Of a DNA stretch of 64,000 bases, positions 43,277 through 51,849 are shown piece after piece. The notes below the pieces were generated by a model, which ran no database searches, was not told the DNA's origin, and saw only the letters and a program-made list of their open reading frames with translations. Each line of letters opens with the position of its first letter. Position 1 is the stretch's first letter. Position numbers and translations under genes: made by a program. Origin of the DNA: Pseudomonas sp. B6002 (GTDB taxonomy: Bacteria; Pseudomonadota; Gammaproteobacteria; Pseudomonadales; Pseudomonadaceae); NCBI RefSeq assembly GCF_013385985.1, contig NZ_JACAOY010000002.1, forward strand, positions 248,001-312,000. Direction: 5' to 3'.

Positions 43277-44320
43277 ATGGTCAGGCGTTTTCTTCCAGGG
43301 TTGCTGGCGGTGCTGCTCAGCGGCTGTTCCAGCGTCAGTTATTACAGCCAGTTGGCCAGCGGCCAATGGCAGTTGCTGCGTGCGCGTGAGCCGGTTGCCG
43401 ACGTGATCGCCGACCCTTCCCGCCCCCAGGCGTTGCGTGAGCACCTGGTGCAATCGCAGAAAGCGCGCGCCTTTGCCAGCGAACACCTGCATTTGCCCGA
43501 CAACCAGAGTTACAGGTTGTACGCCGACATTGGCCGGCCTTACGTGGTCTGGAATGTCTTCGCCACGCAGGAGTTTTCCCTTTCACCTGAAACCCATTGC
43601 TTCCCCATTGCCGGTTGCGTGGCCTATCGCGGTTATTACAACCAGGGCGCGGCGCGTGGCGAGGCGGCGCTGTTGCAGCAACGGGGCATGGACGTGTCGA
43701 TTGGCGGGGTGGAGGCTTATTCGACCTTGGGTTGGTTCAACGACCCGATCATGAGTTCGATGATGAACTGGGGCGATGAGCGCCTGGCCACGCTGATCTT
43801 CCATGAGTTGGCGCACCAGCGTTTTTATGTGAAGGACGACACCGAGTTCAACGAGTCCTACGCCAACTTCGTCGAGCAGGAAGGCACCCGCCAATGGCGT
43901 GCGGCACGCGGCTTGGCGCCGCTCAGCGACGCGGCATTGAAGCAGCGCGACCAGTTTATCCGGCTGGTGCTCGACACCCGCAAGCGCCTGGAAACGCTGT
44001 ATGCCCAGCCGTTGGCCGCCGATTTGATGCGCCAGGCCAAGGCCGCAGAGTTCGAGCGCTTGCGCCGTGATTACCGGCAGATGCGCGACAACCAGTGGGC
44101 CGGGGATAAACGCTATGACGTGTGGATTAACCAGCCGATGAACAATGCGCGGCTGTTGCCGTTCGGGTTGTATGACCAGTGGGTGCCGGCGTTTGCGGCG
44201 TTGTTTCGGCAGGTGGATGGGGATTGGGTGCGGTTTTTTGCGGCGGTGGAGCAGATGGGTGGGTTGCCGGTGGCGCAGCGTAAGGCGGCGTTGAAACAGT
44301 TGGAGGGTGGAGGGCCTTAG
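43277..44320 (+). CDS. Zinc aminopeptidase-like lipoprotein (PF10023 type)
   Basis: 347 residues with lipobox LLSGC in MVRRFLPGLLAVLLSGCSS. The zinc-protease motif HELAH is near residue 178, followed by FNESYANFVEQEG, which would supply the third ligand Glu. The family is annotated as putative aminopeptidase; substrates are not known. It is likely anchored to the outer membrane facing the periplasm. GGAGTGCTCAGGGC lies before the ATG. Confidence 0.85.
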   Translation: MVRRFLPGLLAVLLSGCSSVSYYSQLASGQWQLLRAREPVADVIADPSRPQALREHLVQSQKARAFASEHLHLPDNQSYRLYADIGRPYVVWNVFATQEFSLSPETHCFPIAGCVAYRGYYNQGAARGEAALLQQRGMDVSIGGVEAYSTLGWFNDPIMSSMMNWGDERLATLIFHELAHQRFYVKDDTEFNESYANFVEQEGTRQWRAARGLAPLSDAALKQRDQFIRLVLDTRKRLETLYAQPLAADLMRQAKAAEFERLRRDYRQMRDNQWAGDKRYDVWINQPMNNARLLPFGLYDQWVPAFAALFRQVDGDWVRFFAAVEQMGGLPVAQRKAALKQLEGGGP

Positions 44321-44326
44321 GGCCTC

Positions 44327-44408
44327 ATCGCAGGCAAGCCAGCTCCCACATTTGACCGGGTTCCACATTTGAAATGGGGTCAACTGTGGGAGCTGGCTTG
44401 CCTGCGAT
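44327..44408. repeat. REP doublet in inverted order (GTGGGAGCTGGCTTGCC type)
   Basis: The complement arm comes first (44327-44349) and the forward arm second (44386-44408), so GTGGG ends face inward, as at 22742. It lies between the convergent aminopeptidase and HAD genes. Confidence 0.9.
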
Positions 44409-44424
44409 GGCAATCTCAAGGCCG

Positions 44425-45075
44425 CTACAAAAACGCCTGATGCATCTGCGCCAACGTCTCAAAATGCCAAGTCGGCGCCTCGGCATTCAACTCCTCAAAG
44501 CTGCCAAACCCATACCCCACCGCCGCCGAATCCAGGCCATTGCTGCGCGCGCCGATCAAGTCGTGCTTGCGGTCACCAATCATCAAGGTGGTGGCCGGGT
44601 CGAGGCCTTCCTCGCTGACCAAATGCGCGATCAGCTCAACCTTGTTGGTACGCGTGCCATCCAGCTCGCTGCCGTAGATCACCTTGAAATACTTGGCGAA
44701 ATCAAAGTGCCGGGCGATTTCGCGGGCGAACACCCAGGGCTTGGAGGTGGCCACGTAGAGCTGGCGGCCTTGGCTGCTCAGGTCTTCCAGTAACGGCATC
44801 ACGCCCTCGAACACGCGGTTCTCATACAGGCCGGTGACCTTGAAGCGCTCGCGATAAAAATTCACCGCCTCCCACGCCTTGGCCTCATCGAAGCCGTAGA
44901 ACTGCATGAAGGCTTGCAGCAGCGGCGGCCCGATGAAGTGTTCCAGCTTCGTCAGGTCCGGCTCGTCGATGCCCAGCTTGCCGAGGGCGTACTGGATCGA
45001 ACGGGTGATCCCTTCGCGCGGGTCGGTGAGGGTGCCATCCAGGTCGAACAGCACGGTGGGGTAATTCAGGGTCAT
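44425..45075 (-). CDS. HAD-family phosphatase (Gph-like)
   Basis: 216 residues. HAD motif I VLFDLDGTLTDPREGI, motif II YVATSKPW, motif III Lys near FAKYFKVI, and motif IV GDRKHDLIGARSNG. A helical cap domain spans about 20-85. The family includes phosphoglycolate phosphatase and 5'-nucleotidases; the substrate cannot be read from sequence. Its ATG overlaps the gamma-carbonic anhydrase stop by four bases. Confidence 0.85.
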   Translation of the reverse strand: MTLNYPTVLFDLDGTLTDPREGITRSIQYALGKLGIDEPDLTKLEHFIGPPLLQAFMQFYGFDEAKAWEAVNFYRERFKVTGLYENRVFEGVMPLLEDLSSQGRQLYVATSKPWVFAREIARHFDFAKYFKVIYGSELDGTRTNKVELIAHLVSEEGLDPATTLMIGDRKHDLIGARSNGLDSAAVGYGFGSFEELNAEAPTWHFETLAQMHQAFL

Positions 45076-45614
45076 TGATCGAATCCTTCGGCCAGGTGCA
45101 GGTCTTTGAGCTTCACGTAGTTCGCCGCGCTGTAGGTGAAAAAGGCACGCTCCTTGTCAGTCAGCGGGCGGATTTGTTTAACCGGGCTGCCCACGTACAA
45201 AAAGCCGCTGTCGAGTTTCTTGCCCGGTGGCACCAGGCTGCCGGCGCCGATGATCACGTCATCCTCGACCACGGCGCCGTCCATCACGATGCTGCCCATG
45301 CCGATCAAAATGCGATTGCCGACGGTGCAGCCATGCAGCATGACCTTGTGGGCGATGGTCACGTCGTCGCCGATCAGCAGCGGGAAGCCGTCGGGGTTGA
45401 ACGGGCCGGCATGGGTGATGTGCAGCACGCAGCCGTCCTGCACGCTGGTGCGGGCACCGATGCGGATGCGGTGCATGTCGCCACGGATCACCGTGAGTGG
45501 CCAGACCGAGCTGTCGGTGCCGATTTCGACATCGCCGATCACCACCGCCGAAATATCGACAAAAGCCCCGGTGCCCAGGGTTGGCGTGTGGTTCTGATAG
45601 GTGCGAAGGGTCAC
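45072..45614 (-). CDS. Gamma-class carbonic anhydrase family protein
   Basis: 180 residues forming a left-handed beta-helix of hexapeptide repeats (VVIGDVEIGTDSSVWPLTVIRGD onward). Candidate metal-binding histidines are in CVLHITHAG, DVTIAHKVMLHGC. The family includes YrdA/PaaY, many with weak or unproven carbonic anhydrase activity. It is coupled to the downstream HAD gene by a stop/start overlap. Confidence 0.88.
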   Translation of the reverse strand: MTLRTYQNHTPTLGTGAFVDISAVVIGDVEIGTDSSVWPLTVIRGDMHRIRIGARTSVQDGCVLHITHAGPFNPDGFPLLIGDDVTIAHKVMLHGCTVGNRILIGMGSIVMDGAVVEDDVIIGAGSLVPPGKKLDSGFLYVGSPVKQIRPLTDKERAFFTYSAANYVKLKDLHLAEGFDQ

Positions 45615-45716
45615 GATAGCTTCTCTCTCTTCTGCTGATAGCTGCGGTGGGCATTGATTGTAATTAAGATGGCCCCATCTTTGTTCTTACATGTTTCTTC
45701 AGCCAAGGTACCCACC

Positions 45717-47768
45717 GTGAGCGCGAACAACCCACTTCTGCAGTCCTACGACCTGCCGCCGTTCTCGGCGATCCGTGCCGAGCACGTCCAGCCGGCCATC
45801 GAACAGATCCTCGCCGACAACCGCGTCGCCATCGAAGGCATCCTGCAAAGCCAGGGCAAAAACCCTACGTGGGCTGGCCTGGTGCTGGCCATGGACGAGT
45901 TGAATGATCGCCTGGGCGCTGCCTGGAGCCCGGTCAGCCACCTCAACGCCGTGTGCAACAGCGCCGAACTGCGTGAAGCGTACGAAAGCTGCCTGCCGGC
46001 GTTGAGCGCCTACTCCACCGAGATGGGCCAGAACCGCGCGCTGTTCCAGGCCTTCGAAGCTCTGGCCAACAGCCCGGAAGCCGCCGGTTTCGACGTGGCG
46101 CAGAAAACCATCCTGGAACACTCCCTGCGTGACTTCCGCCTGTCGGGTATCGATTTGCCGCCCGAGCAGCAAAAACGCTACGCCGAAGTGCAGAGCAAAC
46201 TGTCTGAGCTGGGCAGCAAGTTCTCCAACCAGTTGCTGGATGCCACCCAGGCCTGGACCAAACACGTTACCGATGAAGCCATCCTCGCCGGCCTGACCGA
46301 CTCGGCCAAGGCGCAGATGGCCGCCGCTGCCCAGGCCAAGGGCCTCGACGGCTGGCTGATCACCCTGGAGTTCCCGAGCTATTACGCGGTGATGACCTAC
46401 GCCCAGGACCGCGCACTGCGTGAGGAAGTTTACGCAGCCTACTGCACCCGTGCGTCGGACCAAGGCCCGAATGCCGGTCAGAACGATAACGGCCCGGTGA
46501 TGGAGCAGATCCTCGACCTGCGCCAGGAACTGGCTCAGTTGCTGGGCTACGCGTCCTTCTCCGAGCTGAGCCTGGCCACCAAGATGGCCGAGTCCAGCGA
46601 CCAGGTGCTGAGCTTCCTGCGCGACCTGGCCAAGCGCAGCAAGCCGTTTGCCGCTCAAGACCTGCAACAGCTCAAGGCTTACGCCGCAGAACAAGGCTGC
46701 GCCGACCTGCAAAGCTGGGACAGCGGTTTCTACGGCGAAAAACTGCGCGAGCAGCGCTACAGCGTGTCCCAGGAAGCCCTGCGTGCCTACTTCCCCATCG
46801 ACAAAGTACTGGGCGGCCTGTTTGCCATTGTGCAACGCCTGTACAGCATCGAGATCGCCGAGCAAAAAGGCTTCGACACCTGGCACCCGGACGTCCGCCT
46901 GTTTGAAATCAAGGAAAACGGCCAGCACGTGGGCCGCTTCTTCTTCGACCTGTACGCCCGCGCCAACAAGCGTGGCGGCGCGTGGATGGACGGCGCGCGT
47001 GACCGTCGCCGCACGATCGACGGCGTACTGCAAAGCCCGGTGGCCAACCTGGTGTGCAACTTCACCCCGGCCGACAGCGGCAAGCCTGCCCTGCTGACCC
47101 ACGATGAAGTGACCACGCTGTTCCATGAGTTCGGTCACGGCCTGCATCACTTGCTGACCCGCGTTGAACACGCCGGCGTATCCGGCATCAACGGCGTGGC
47201 TTGGGATGCGGTGGAGTTGCCGAGCCAGTTCATGGAGAACTGGTGCTGGGAGCCTGAAGGCCTGGCGCTGATCTCCGGCCACTACGAAAGTGGCGAACCA
47301 CTGCCACAAGACCTGCTGGAAAAAATGCTCGCGGCCAAGAATTTCCAATCTGGCCTGATGATGGTGCGCCAGTTGGAGTTCTCGCTGTTCGACTTCGAGC
47401 TGCACGCCACTCACGGCGACGGCCGCAGTGTTGCCCAGGTGCTGGAGGGTGTGCGTGATGAGGTGTCGGTAATGCGTCCGCCGGCCTACAACCGCTTCCC
47501 CAACAGCTTTGCGCATATCTTCGCGGGTGGTTACGCGGCGGGTTACTACAGCTATAAGTGGGCGGAAGTGCTGTCGGCCGATGCCTTCTCCAAGTTCGAA
47601 GAAGACGGCGTGCTCAACCCCGACACCGGCCGTGCCTTCCGCGAAGCGATCCTGGCCCGTGGCGGTTCCCAGGCGCCGATGGTGCTGTTCGTCGATTTCC
47701 GCGGACGCGCGCCGTCGATTGACGCACTCTTGCGCCACAGCGGCCTGAGTGAGGACGCGGCAGCATGA
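45717..47768 (+). CDS. prlC: Oligopeptidase A
   Basis: 683 residues from GTG 45717, which has AAGG seven bases upstream and begins SANNPLLQSYDLPPFSAIRAEH; an ATG at 45654 would add 21 unlike residues. It is an M3 cytosolic metallopeptidase that degrades signal peptides and short peptides. The zinc site is HEFGH with the third ligand Glu in WDAVELPSQ. Substrate-loop motif FAHIFAGGYAAGYYSYKW is present. Its stop overlaps yheV. Confidence 0.95.
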   Translation: MSANNPLLQSYDLPPFSAIRAEHVQPAIEQILADNRVAIEGILQSQGKNPTWAGLVLAMDELNDRLGAAWSPVSHLNAVCNSAELREAYESCLPALSAYSTEMGQNRALFQAFEALANSPEAAGFDVAQKTILEHSLRDFRLSGIDLPPEQQKRYAEVQSKLSELGSKFSNQLLDATQAWTKHVTDEAILAGLTDSAKAQMAAAAQAKGLDGWLITLEFPSYYAVMTYAQDRALREEVYAAYCTRASDQGPNAGQNDNGPVMEQILDLRQELAQLLGYASFSELSLATKMAESSDQVLSFLRDLAKRSKPFAAQDLQQLKAYAAEQGCADLQSWDSGFYGEKLREQRYSVSQEALRAYFPIDKVLGGLFAIVQRLYSIEIAEQKGFDTWHPDVRLFEIKENGQHVGRFFFDLYARANKRGGAWMDGARDRRRTIDGVLQSPVANLVCNFTPADSGKPALLTHDEVTTLFHEFGHGLHHLLTRVEHAGVSGINGVAWDAVELPSQFMENWCWEPEGLALISGHYESGEPLPQDLLEKMLAAKNFQSGLMMVRQLEFSLFDFELHATHGDGRSVAQVLEGVRDEVSVMRPPAYNRFPNSFAHIFAGGYAAGYYSYKWAEVLSADAFSKFEEDGVLNPDTGRAFREAILARGGSQAPMVLFVDFRGRAPSIDALLRHSGLSEDAAA

Positions 47769-48040
47769 GTGAAGGGCCTGTGATTACCAAGAAACAATTT
47801 ATCGCCGGGGCGGTCTGCCCGGCGTGCAGCGAACCGGACAAGTTGAAAATGTGGACCGAGGACAACGTGCCGCACCGCGAGTGCGTGGCCTGCGGTTATA
47901 CCGACACGCTGAATGACCAGGGCTTGTCGGTGCCCAAGGAATTGGGCACGCGGGTGAATACGTCGGCGTTGAAAGCGCCGGCGGACCCGAAGGTGCAGGC
48001 GGTGCAGTTTTTCCCCAATCCGAAGCTGAAAAAAAACTGA
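47765..48040 (+). CDS. yheV: YheV-family zinc-ribbon protein
   Basis: 91 residues with two CxxC pairs, VCPACSEPDKLKMW and ECVACGYTD, forming a zinc ribbon. Function is unknown. The ATG overlaps the prlC stop (ATGA), an association kept in many gamma-proteobacteria. Confidence 0.92.
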   Translation: MSEGPVITKKQFIAGAVCPACSEPDKLKMWTEDNVPHRECVACGYTDTLNDQGLSVPKELGTRVNTSALKAPADPKVQAVQFFPNPKLKKN

Positions 48041-48166
48041 CTGATTTGATGTTTTTTTGCCCTGAAACACAGGTTTCAGGGCGAAGAGCATTAAGCATCT
48101 ACTCCCCTCGATTCTGTCGCGTGTTCCAGGATGGCTGCTCCCGTTTGCGGTTATCAAGGAAGCACC

Positions 48167-50170
48167 ATGCCGGACCCCAACCCCCTGTTACAGGACTATC
48201 ACCTGCCGCCTTTCTCGGCCATCCGTGCCGAGCACCTTGTGCCTGCCATCGACGCAATTGTGCTGTGCAGTCGCGCCGAAGTAGCCCGCATCATTGCCAG
48301 CCAGCAACACCACCCAAACTGGGATGATTTGATGTTGGCGATGGAAGCCGTTACCTCCCGCATTGACGAGGTGTTAACGGTGATTTACATCCTCGACAGC
48401 ACCCATACCGACCTAAAGTGGTTGGAGGCCAGTGCGCAAGCCACTTTTCGGGCCTCAGCGTTCACCCAAGAGCTAACGGGTAATCAAGGGCTGTACGACT
48501 GCTACAAAGCCTTGGCCGCGAGTTCACCTGCGGCGCTGTTTGATGCATCCCGCCAGAGTTTGCTGAAGCGCACGCTGAAAAAATTTCGGCTGGCCGGCAT
48601 TGAGCTGGAACCGGCTGTGCAGAAAAAACGGGTGACGCTCGACCATGAAATTGCCGGTCTCCAGCAATTGTTCCTGACCCGACTGGAACAGGCTAACAAT
48701 GCGTGGCGCAAACACATCAGCGATGAATCGCGATTGCAGGGGCTCACTCCTGCCCTCAAAGCACGGATGGCACAGAAGGCGCGAGCGGCTAACTTGCAGG
48801 GTTGGCTTATAACCCTGAATGAAGAGATTTACCGGGAATGCATGGCTTATGCGCAGGATCGAACATTGCGAGAGGAGATTTTCGTTGCCTACAACACGCG
48901 TGCTTCTGATCTGGGCCCGCATGCTGGGCAGTTCGACAATGGCCCCTTGTGGCAAATGCTGAGGGTCAGCCGTCATCAGAAAGCCACGCTACTGGGTTAC
49001 GCCAATTTTGTTCAGTTGGCACTCGAGCCTCAAATGTTGGAGAACGGGGATCAAGTCCTGGATTTTATTCGTGACCAAATTACGTCATCACGCGCGGTCT
49101 TTGCACATGACAAACAGGTGCTTGAGACGCTGGGTCATGAGCTTGGATTGGAAAGCCTGCAACCCTGGGATTTCGCCTTCCTGGCGCAAATCATTCGGCA
49201 ACGAACCAGCGGGGTTCGCGAAGACGAACTGCGCGTCTATTTTCCACTCGACAACACCTTGTATCGGTTGTTTGCGCTTATGCAGCAGCTGTTTGGCATC
49301 GAAATCAGCGAGCTTTATGGCTTCGACACTTGGGCGCCCGGGGTCCGGCTCTTTCAGGTAACAGAGCATGGTGAAGTGCTGGGGCAGATCTTTTTTGTGC
49401 CGTATCGACAAAATGACGGGGATTATCCCTACGCAATATCGTTGAGAAACCGCTGGACCACGGCTGAAAGTCGCAGGGTGCAACCGATGGCTGTGCTGTT
49501 CACTCGGTTTGAAGGTACCCCCGATGAGCCGAGTCTGCTCGGGCATCGGCAACTCAAGATCCTTTTTCATGAGTTCGGTCATTGCTTGCAGCAAGTATTG
49601 GTGGGCGTCGGTTTCCGCACCAAAATGGGCACCGATGACTCAGGTATGGACAGCGCGGAATTTTTCGGCCAGTTCTTTGAGCGCTGGTGTGATTCGCCGG
49701 ATTGTCTCGTATGGCTTTCCAGCCATTTCAAAACGGGGGTGTCTTTGCCCATGGCGATGGCTCGGCAACAAGCCCTGTATGCCGATACCCAGTCTTCCTG
49801 GGAGCGGGCAGAGTCGTTGACGCTGGCATTGTTTGATATCGAAGTACACGGCTCACAGGGCGATGGACGTACCATTGAACACGTATTTGCGAGTGCCAAT
49901 CGTGAAGTCGGTCACCTGCCGGCGCTGGACACTGTGCGTTATGTCAATGGTTTCAGCCATTTAGTATCGGGATATGAAGGTAGGTTTTATGCCTACCAAT
50001 GGTCTGATGTGCTGGCGCATAAAGCCTTCAAAAGATTTGAGCGCGAAGGTGTTTTCAATGCCGCGACGGGTCGAGCGTTTCGCGAGCAGGTGCTCGCTCC
50101 TGGCCACTCTCGTTCGTTACTTGAGTCGGTTCACTTGTTTTCAGGGGAGCCCTCGGCGAGCGCGCCTTGA
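48167..50170 (+). CDS. Diverged second M3 oligopeptidase (PrlC paralogue)
   Basis: 667 residues from ATG 48167, with AAGGAAG just upstream; an upstream in-frame start at 48131 adds 12 unlike residues. The start PNPLLQDYHLPPFSAIRAEHL matches PrlC closely, and the middle is more divergent. Zinc motif HEFGH is kept and the third ligand Glu aligns (SAEFFGQF versus AVELPSQF). The substrate loop GYAAGYYSY is changed to GYEGRFYAY with one residue deleted. The C-terminal tail of PrlC is missing. G+C looks lower than in prlC. It probably remains a peptidase with altered specificity. Confidence 0.9.
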   Translation: MPDPNPLLQDYHLPPFSAIRAEHLVPAIDAIVLCSRAEVARIIASQQHHPNWDDLMLAMEAVTSRIDEVLTVIYILDSTHTDLKWLEASAQATFRASAFTQELTGNQGLYDCYKALAASSPAALFDASRQSLLKRTLKKFRLAGIELEPAVQKKRVTLDHEIAGLQQLFLTRLEQANNAWRKHISDESRLQGLTPALKARMAQKARAANLQGWLITLNEEIYRECMAYAQDRTLREEIFVAYNTRASDLGPHAGQFDNGPLWQMLRVSRHQKATLLGYANFVQLALEPQMLENGDQVLDFIRDQITSSRAVFAHDKQVLETLGHELGLESLQPWDFAFLAQIIRQRTSGVREDELRVYFPLDNTLYRLFALMQQLFGIEISELYGFDTWAPGVRLFQVTEHGEVLGQIFFVPYRQNDGDYPYAISLRNRWTTAESRRVQPMAVLFTRFEGTPDEPSLLGHRQLKILFHEFGHCLQQVLVGVGFRTKMGTDDSGMDSAEFFGQFFERWCDSPDCLVWLSSHFKTGVSLPMAMARQQALYADTQSSWERAESLTLALFDIEVHGSQGDGRTIEHVFASANREVGHLPALDTVRYVNGFSHLVSGYEGRFYAYQWSDVLAHKAFKRFEREGVFNAATGRAFREQVLAPGHSRSLLESVHLFSGEPSASAP

Positions 50171-50172
50171 AA

Positions 50173-50829
50173 TCAGGTGTCGGAATTGGCCGTGTTCATC
50201 CAGCTTTTCATTGAACACAGGGCAAAGGCGCTGGTGCTGCACTCCCCGTTCTGCAGTGCCGTGCGTAGCTTGGCGATGTCCGCCTTCATCATGTAGCGAA
50301 CACCGTCCTTGAAGCCGTTGCTGCTGCCGAAGCCGCCTTGGGTCATCTCGTTCAGCGCATCTTCCTTGCTCCAGCCTTGCACCACCACGCGGTACATCGC
50401 GGCCATCAGGCCGGTGCGGTCAGAGCCGTGTTTGCAATGCATCAACACCGGGCCGTTGGCTTCGGCTTCCTGAATCGCCCTGAGCGCCGCGAGCACGTCG
50501 GAATCGTCGACATGGTTGGTGCGATAAGACAACTGCACCTGTTTGATATCAGAGGACTTCAGCCAAGGTGCATCAGATTCCGGCAGGAAGTTGATCACTG
50601 TACCGATCTTCATTTGTTCCAGCACAGGCAGCGCGTTGCTGTCTGGCAGGGCACTGCGATACAGCGTTGGCGTCATCTGGTGCAGGTTGAATTGGTTGCC
50701 CACGGGCTGGGCCCATTCGGGCGGGCGAATAGACGTGGCATCGTCGGCTTGGGCGCAGGTGCCGATAAACAGTGCGAGAAACGCCAGGCTGAGAGCAGGC
50801 AGCAATCGGAGAGTGAACATGCGCGACAT
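50173..50829 (-). CDS. Periplasmic CX5R (tyrosine/dual-specificity) phosphatase-like protein
   Basis: 218 residues; a second ATG at 50820 is possible. A signal peptide (LLPALSLAFLALFIGTCAQA) is followed by a phosphatase fold with VINFLPES and the catalytic loop HCKHGSDRTG, in which Cys and Arg are five residues apart. The Lys and Asp in the loop resemble atypical dual-specificity or lipid phosphatases. Location should be periplasmic. It converges with the M3 peptidase gene, with a two-base gap. Confidence 0.85.
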   Translation of the reverse strand: MSRMFTLRLLPALSLAFLALFIGTCAQADDATSIRPPEWAQPVGNQFNLHQMTPTLYRSALPDSNALPVLEQMKIGTVINFLPESDAPWLKSSDIKQVQLSYRTNHVDDSDVLAALRAIQEAEANGPVLMHCKHGSDRTGLMAAMYRVVVQGWSKEDALNEMTQGGFGSSNGFKDGVRYMMKADIAKLRTALQNGECSTSAFALCSMKSWMNTANSDT

Positions 50830-51094
50830 GACCAGATAAGAGTGTGTTGATGGCGCCCAGAGTGGTCTTTGCGGGGTGAATGGGGTGTGAGGTGTGCGTC
50901 AAAGAATCGTGAACAGGGGGATCTAATCCGTTGTTTTCGCCGCTGAATCGATTCTCTACGATGCTTAGCCTGCTATCATTTGTAACTATTGATTGCCAGT
51001 GTGTTCTATCCCCTTGGATCCCATGCCTTGGCAAGCCTTCACGCTGCTCTCAGAAGCGGCTGATAAACCCGTGACCACATGATGAGGTGCACCC

Positions 51095-51847
51095 ATGTCT
51101 GATCAAGATCAAGACAACCCCCGGCGTGACTTTTTGCGCAAATCCTTGACCTTGATCCCGGTGGTCACGGTTGCCAGCACCGGCCTCGGTGGCTCGATGC
51201 TGATGGCGACACCGGAGCCGGCCCAGGCCGCTCCCGCCAAACCACCCGCCAGCGAAAAGCCCTATGAGCCGACCTACTTCACGGCCGAAGAGTGGGCCTT
51301 CATCAACGCTGCCGTCGCGCAGCTGATTCCTGCGGATGACCAGGGCCCGGGTGCACTGGAAGCCGGTGCGCCGGAATACATCGATCGCCAGATGAACACG
51401 CCTTACGCCAGTGGCGCACTGTGGTTCATGCAAGGCCCGTTCAACGCCGACGCCGCGCCAGAGATGGGTTGGCAGTCCAAACTGGTGCCCAAGGAAATCT
51501 ATCGCCTGGGTATCGCTGCCACGGATGCGTGGTCGAAGGCATTCAACGGGAAAGCTTTTGCTGCGCAAGACAGCGCTACCCGAGACGATATGTTGCGTCG
51601 CTTGGAGGCGGGCGGCAGTGAGGTGAGCGCGCATTTCGAGGCGGTGCCACCGAAAATGTTCTTTAACCTGTTGCTGCAAAACACCAAGGAAGGGTTCTTT
51701 TGCGACCCGATCCACGGCGGCAACAAAGGCATGGTCGGCTGGACCATGATCGGTTTCCCCGGCGCCCGCGCCGACTTCATGGACTGGGTTGAACGCAACG
51801 AGCAATACCCCTTCCCGGCAGTTTCCATTCGCGGCGAGAGGGCATAA
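51095..51847 (+). CDS. Gluconate 2-dehydrogenase subunit 3 family protein
   Basis: 250 residues with a twin-arginine signal, RRDFLRKSLTLIPVV, at residues 10-24, and cleavage expected near AQA. The mature part matches the small (gamma) subunit of membrane flavin dehydrogenases: FTAEEWAFINAAVAQLIPADDQGPGALEAG. It carries the folded flavoprotein across the membrane by hitch-hiking on Tat. First of a three-gene operon, followed 2 bases later by the GMC subunit. The 265-base gap upstream (50830-51094) holds its promoter but no other gene seen. Confidence 0.92.
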   Translation: MSDQDQDNPRRDFLRKSLTLIPVVTVASTGLGGSMLMATPEPAQAAPAKPPASEKPYEPTYFTAEEWAFINAAVAQLIPADDQGPGALEAGAPEYIDRQMNTPYASGALWFMQGPFNADAAPEMGWQSKLVPKEIYRLGIAATDAWSKAFNGKAFAAQDSATRDDMLRRLEAGGSEVSAHFEAVPPKMFFNLLLQNTKEGFFCDPIHGGNKGMVGWTMIGFPGARADFMDWVERNEQYPFPAVSIRGERA

Positions 51848-51849
51848 AC

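Noticed and set aside
45699-47738. A 679-codon minus-strand frame opposite prlC.
   Set aside because: Antisense shadow; prlC on the plus strand has the full M3 motif set.
48059-48082. Perfect 10-bp hairpin GCCCTGAAAC/GTTTCAGGGC after yheV.
   Set aside because: The T run lies before the stem on the plus strand and becomes an A run after it on the minus strand, so it is not a standard terminator in either direction. It may still be an RNA element.
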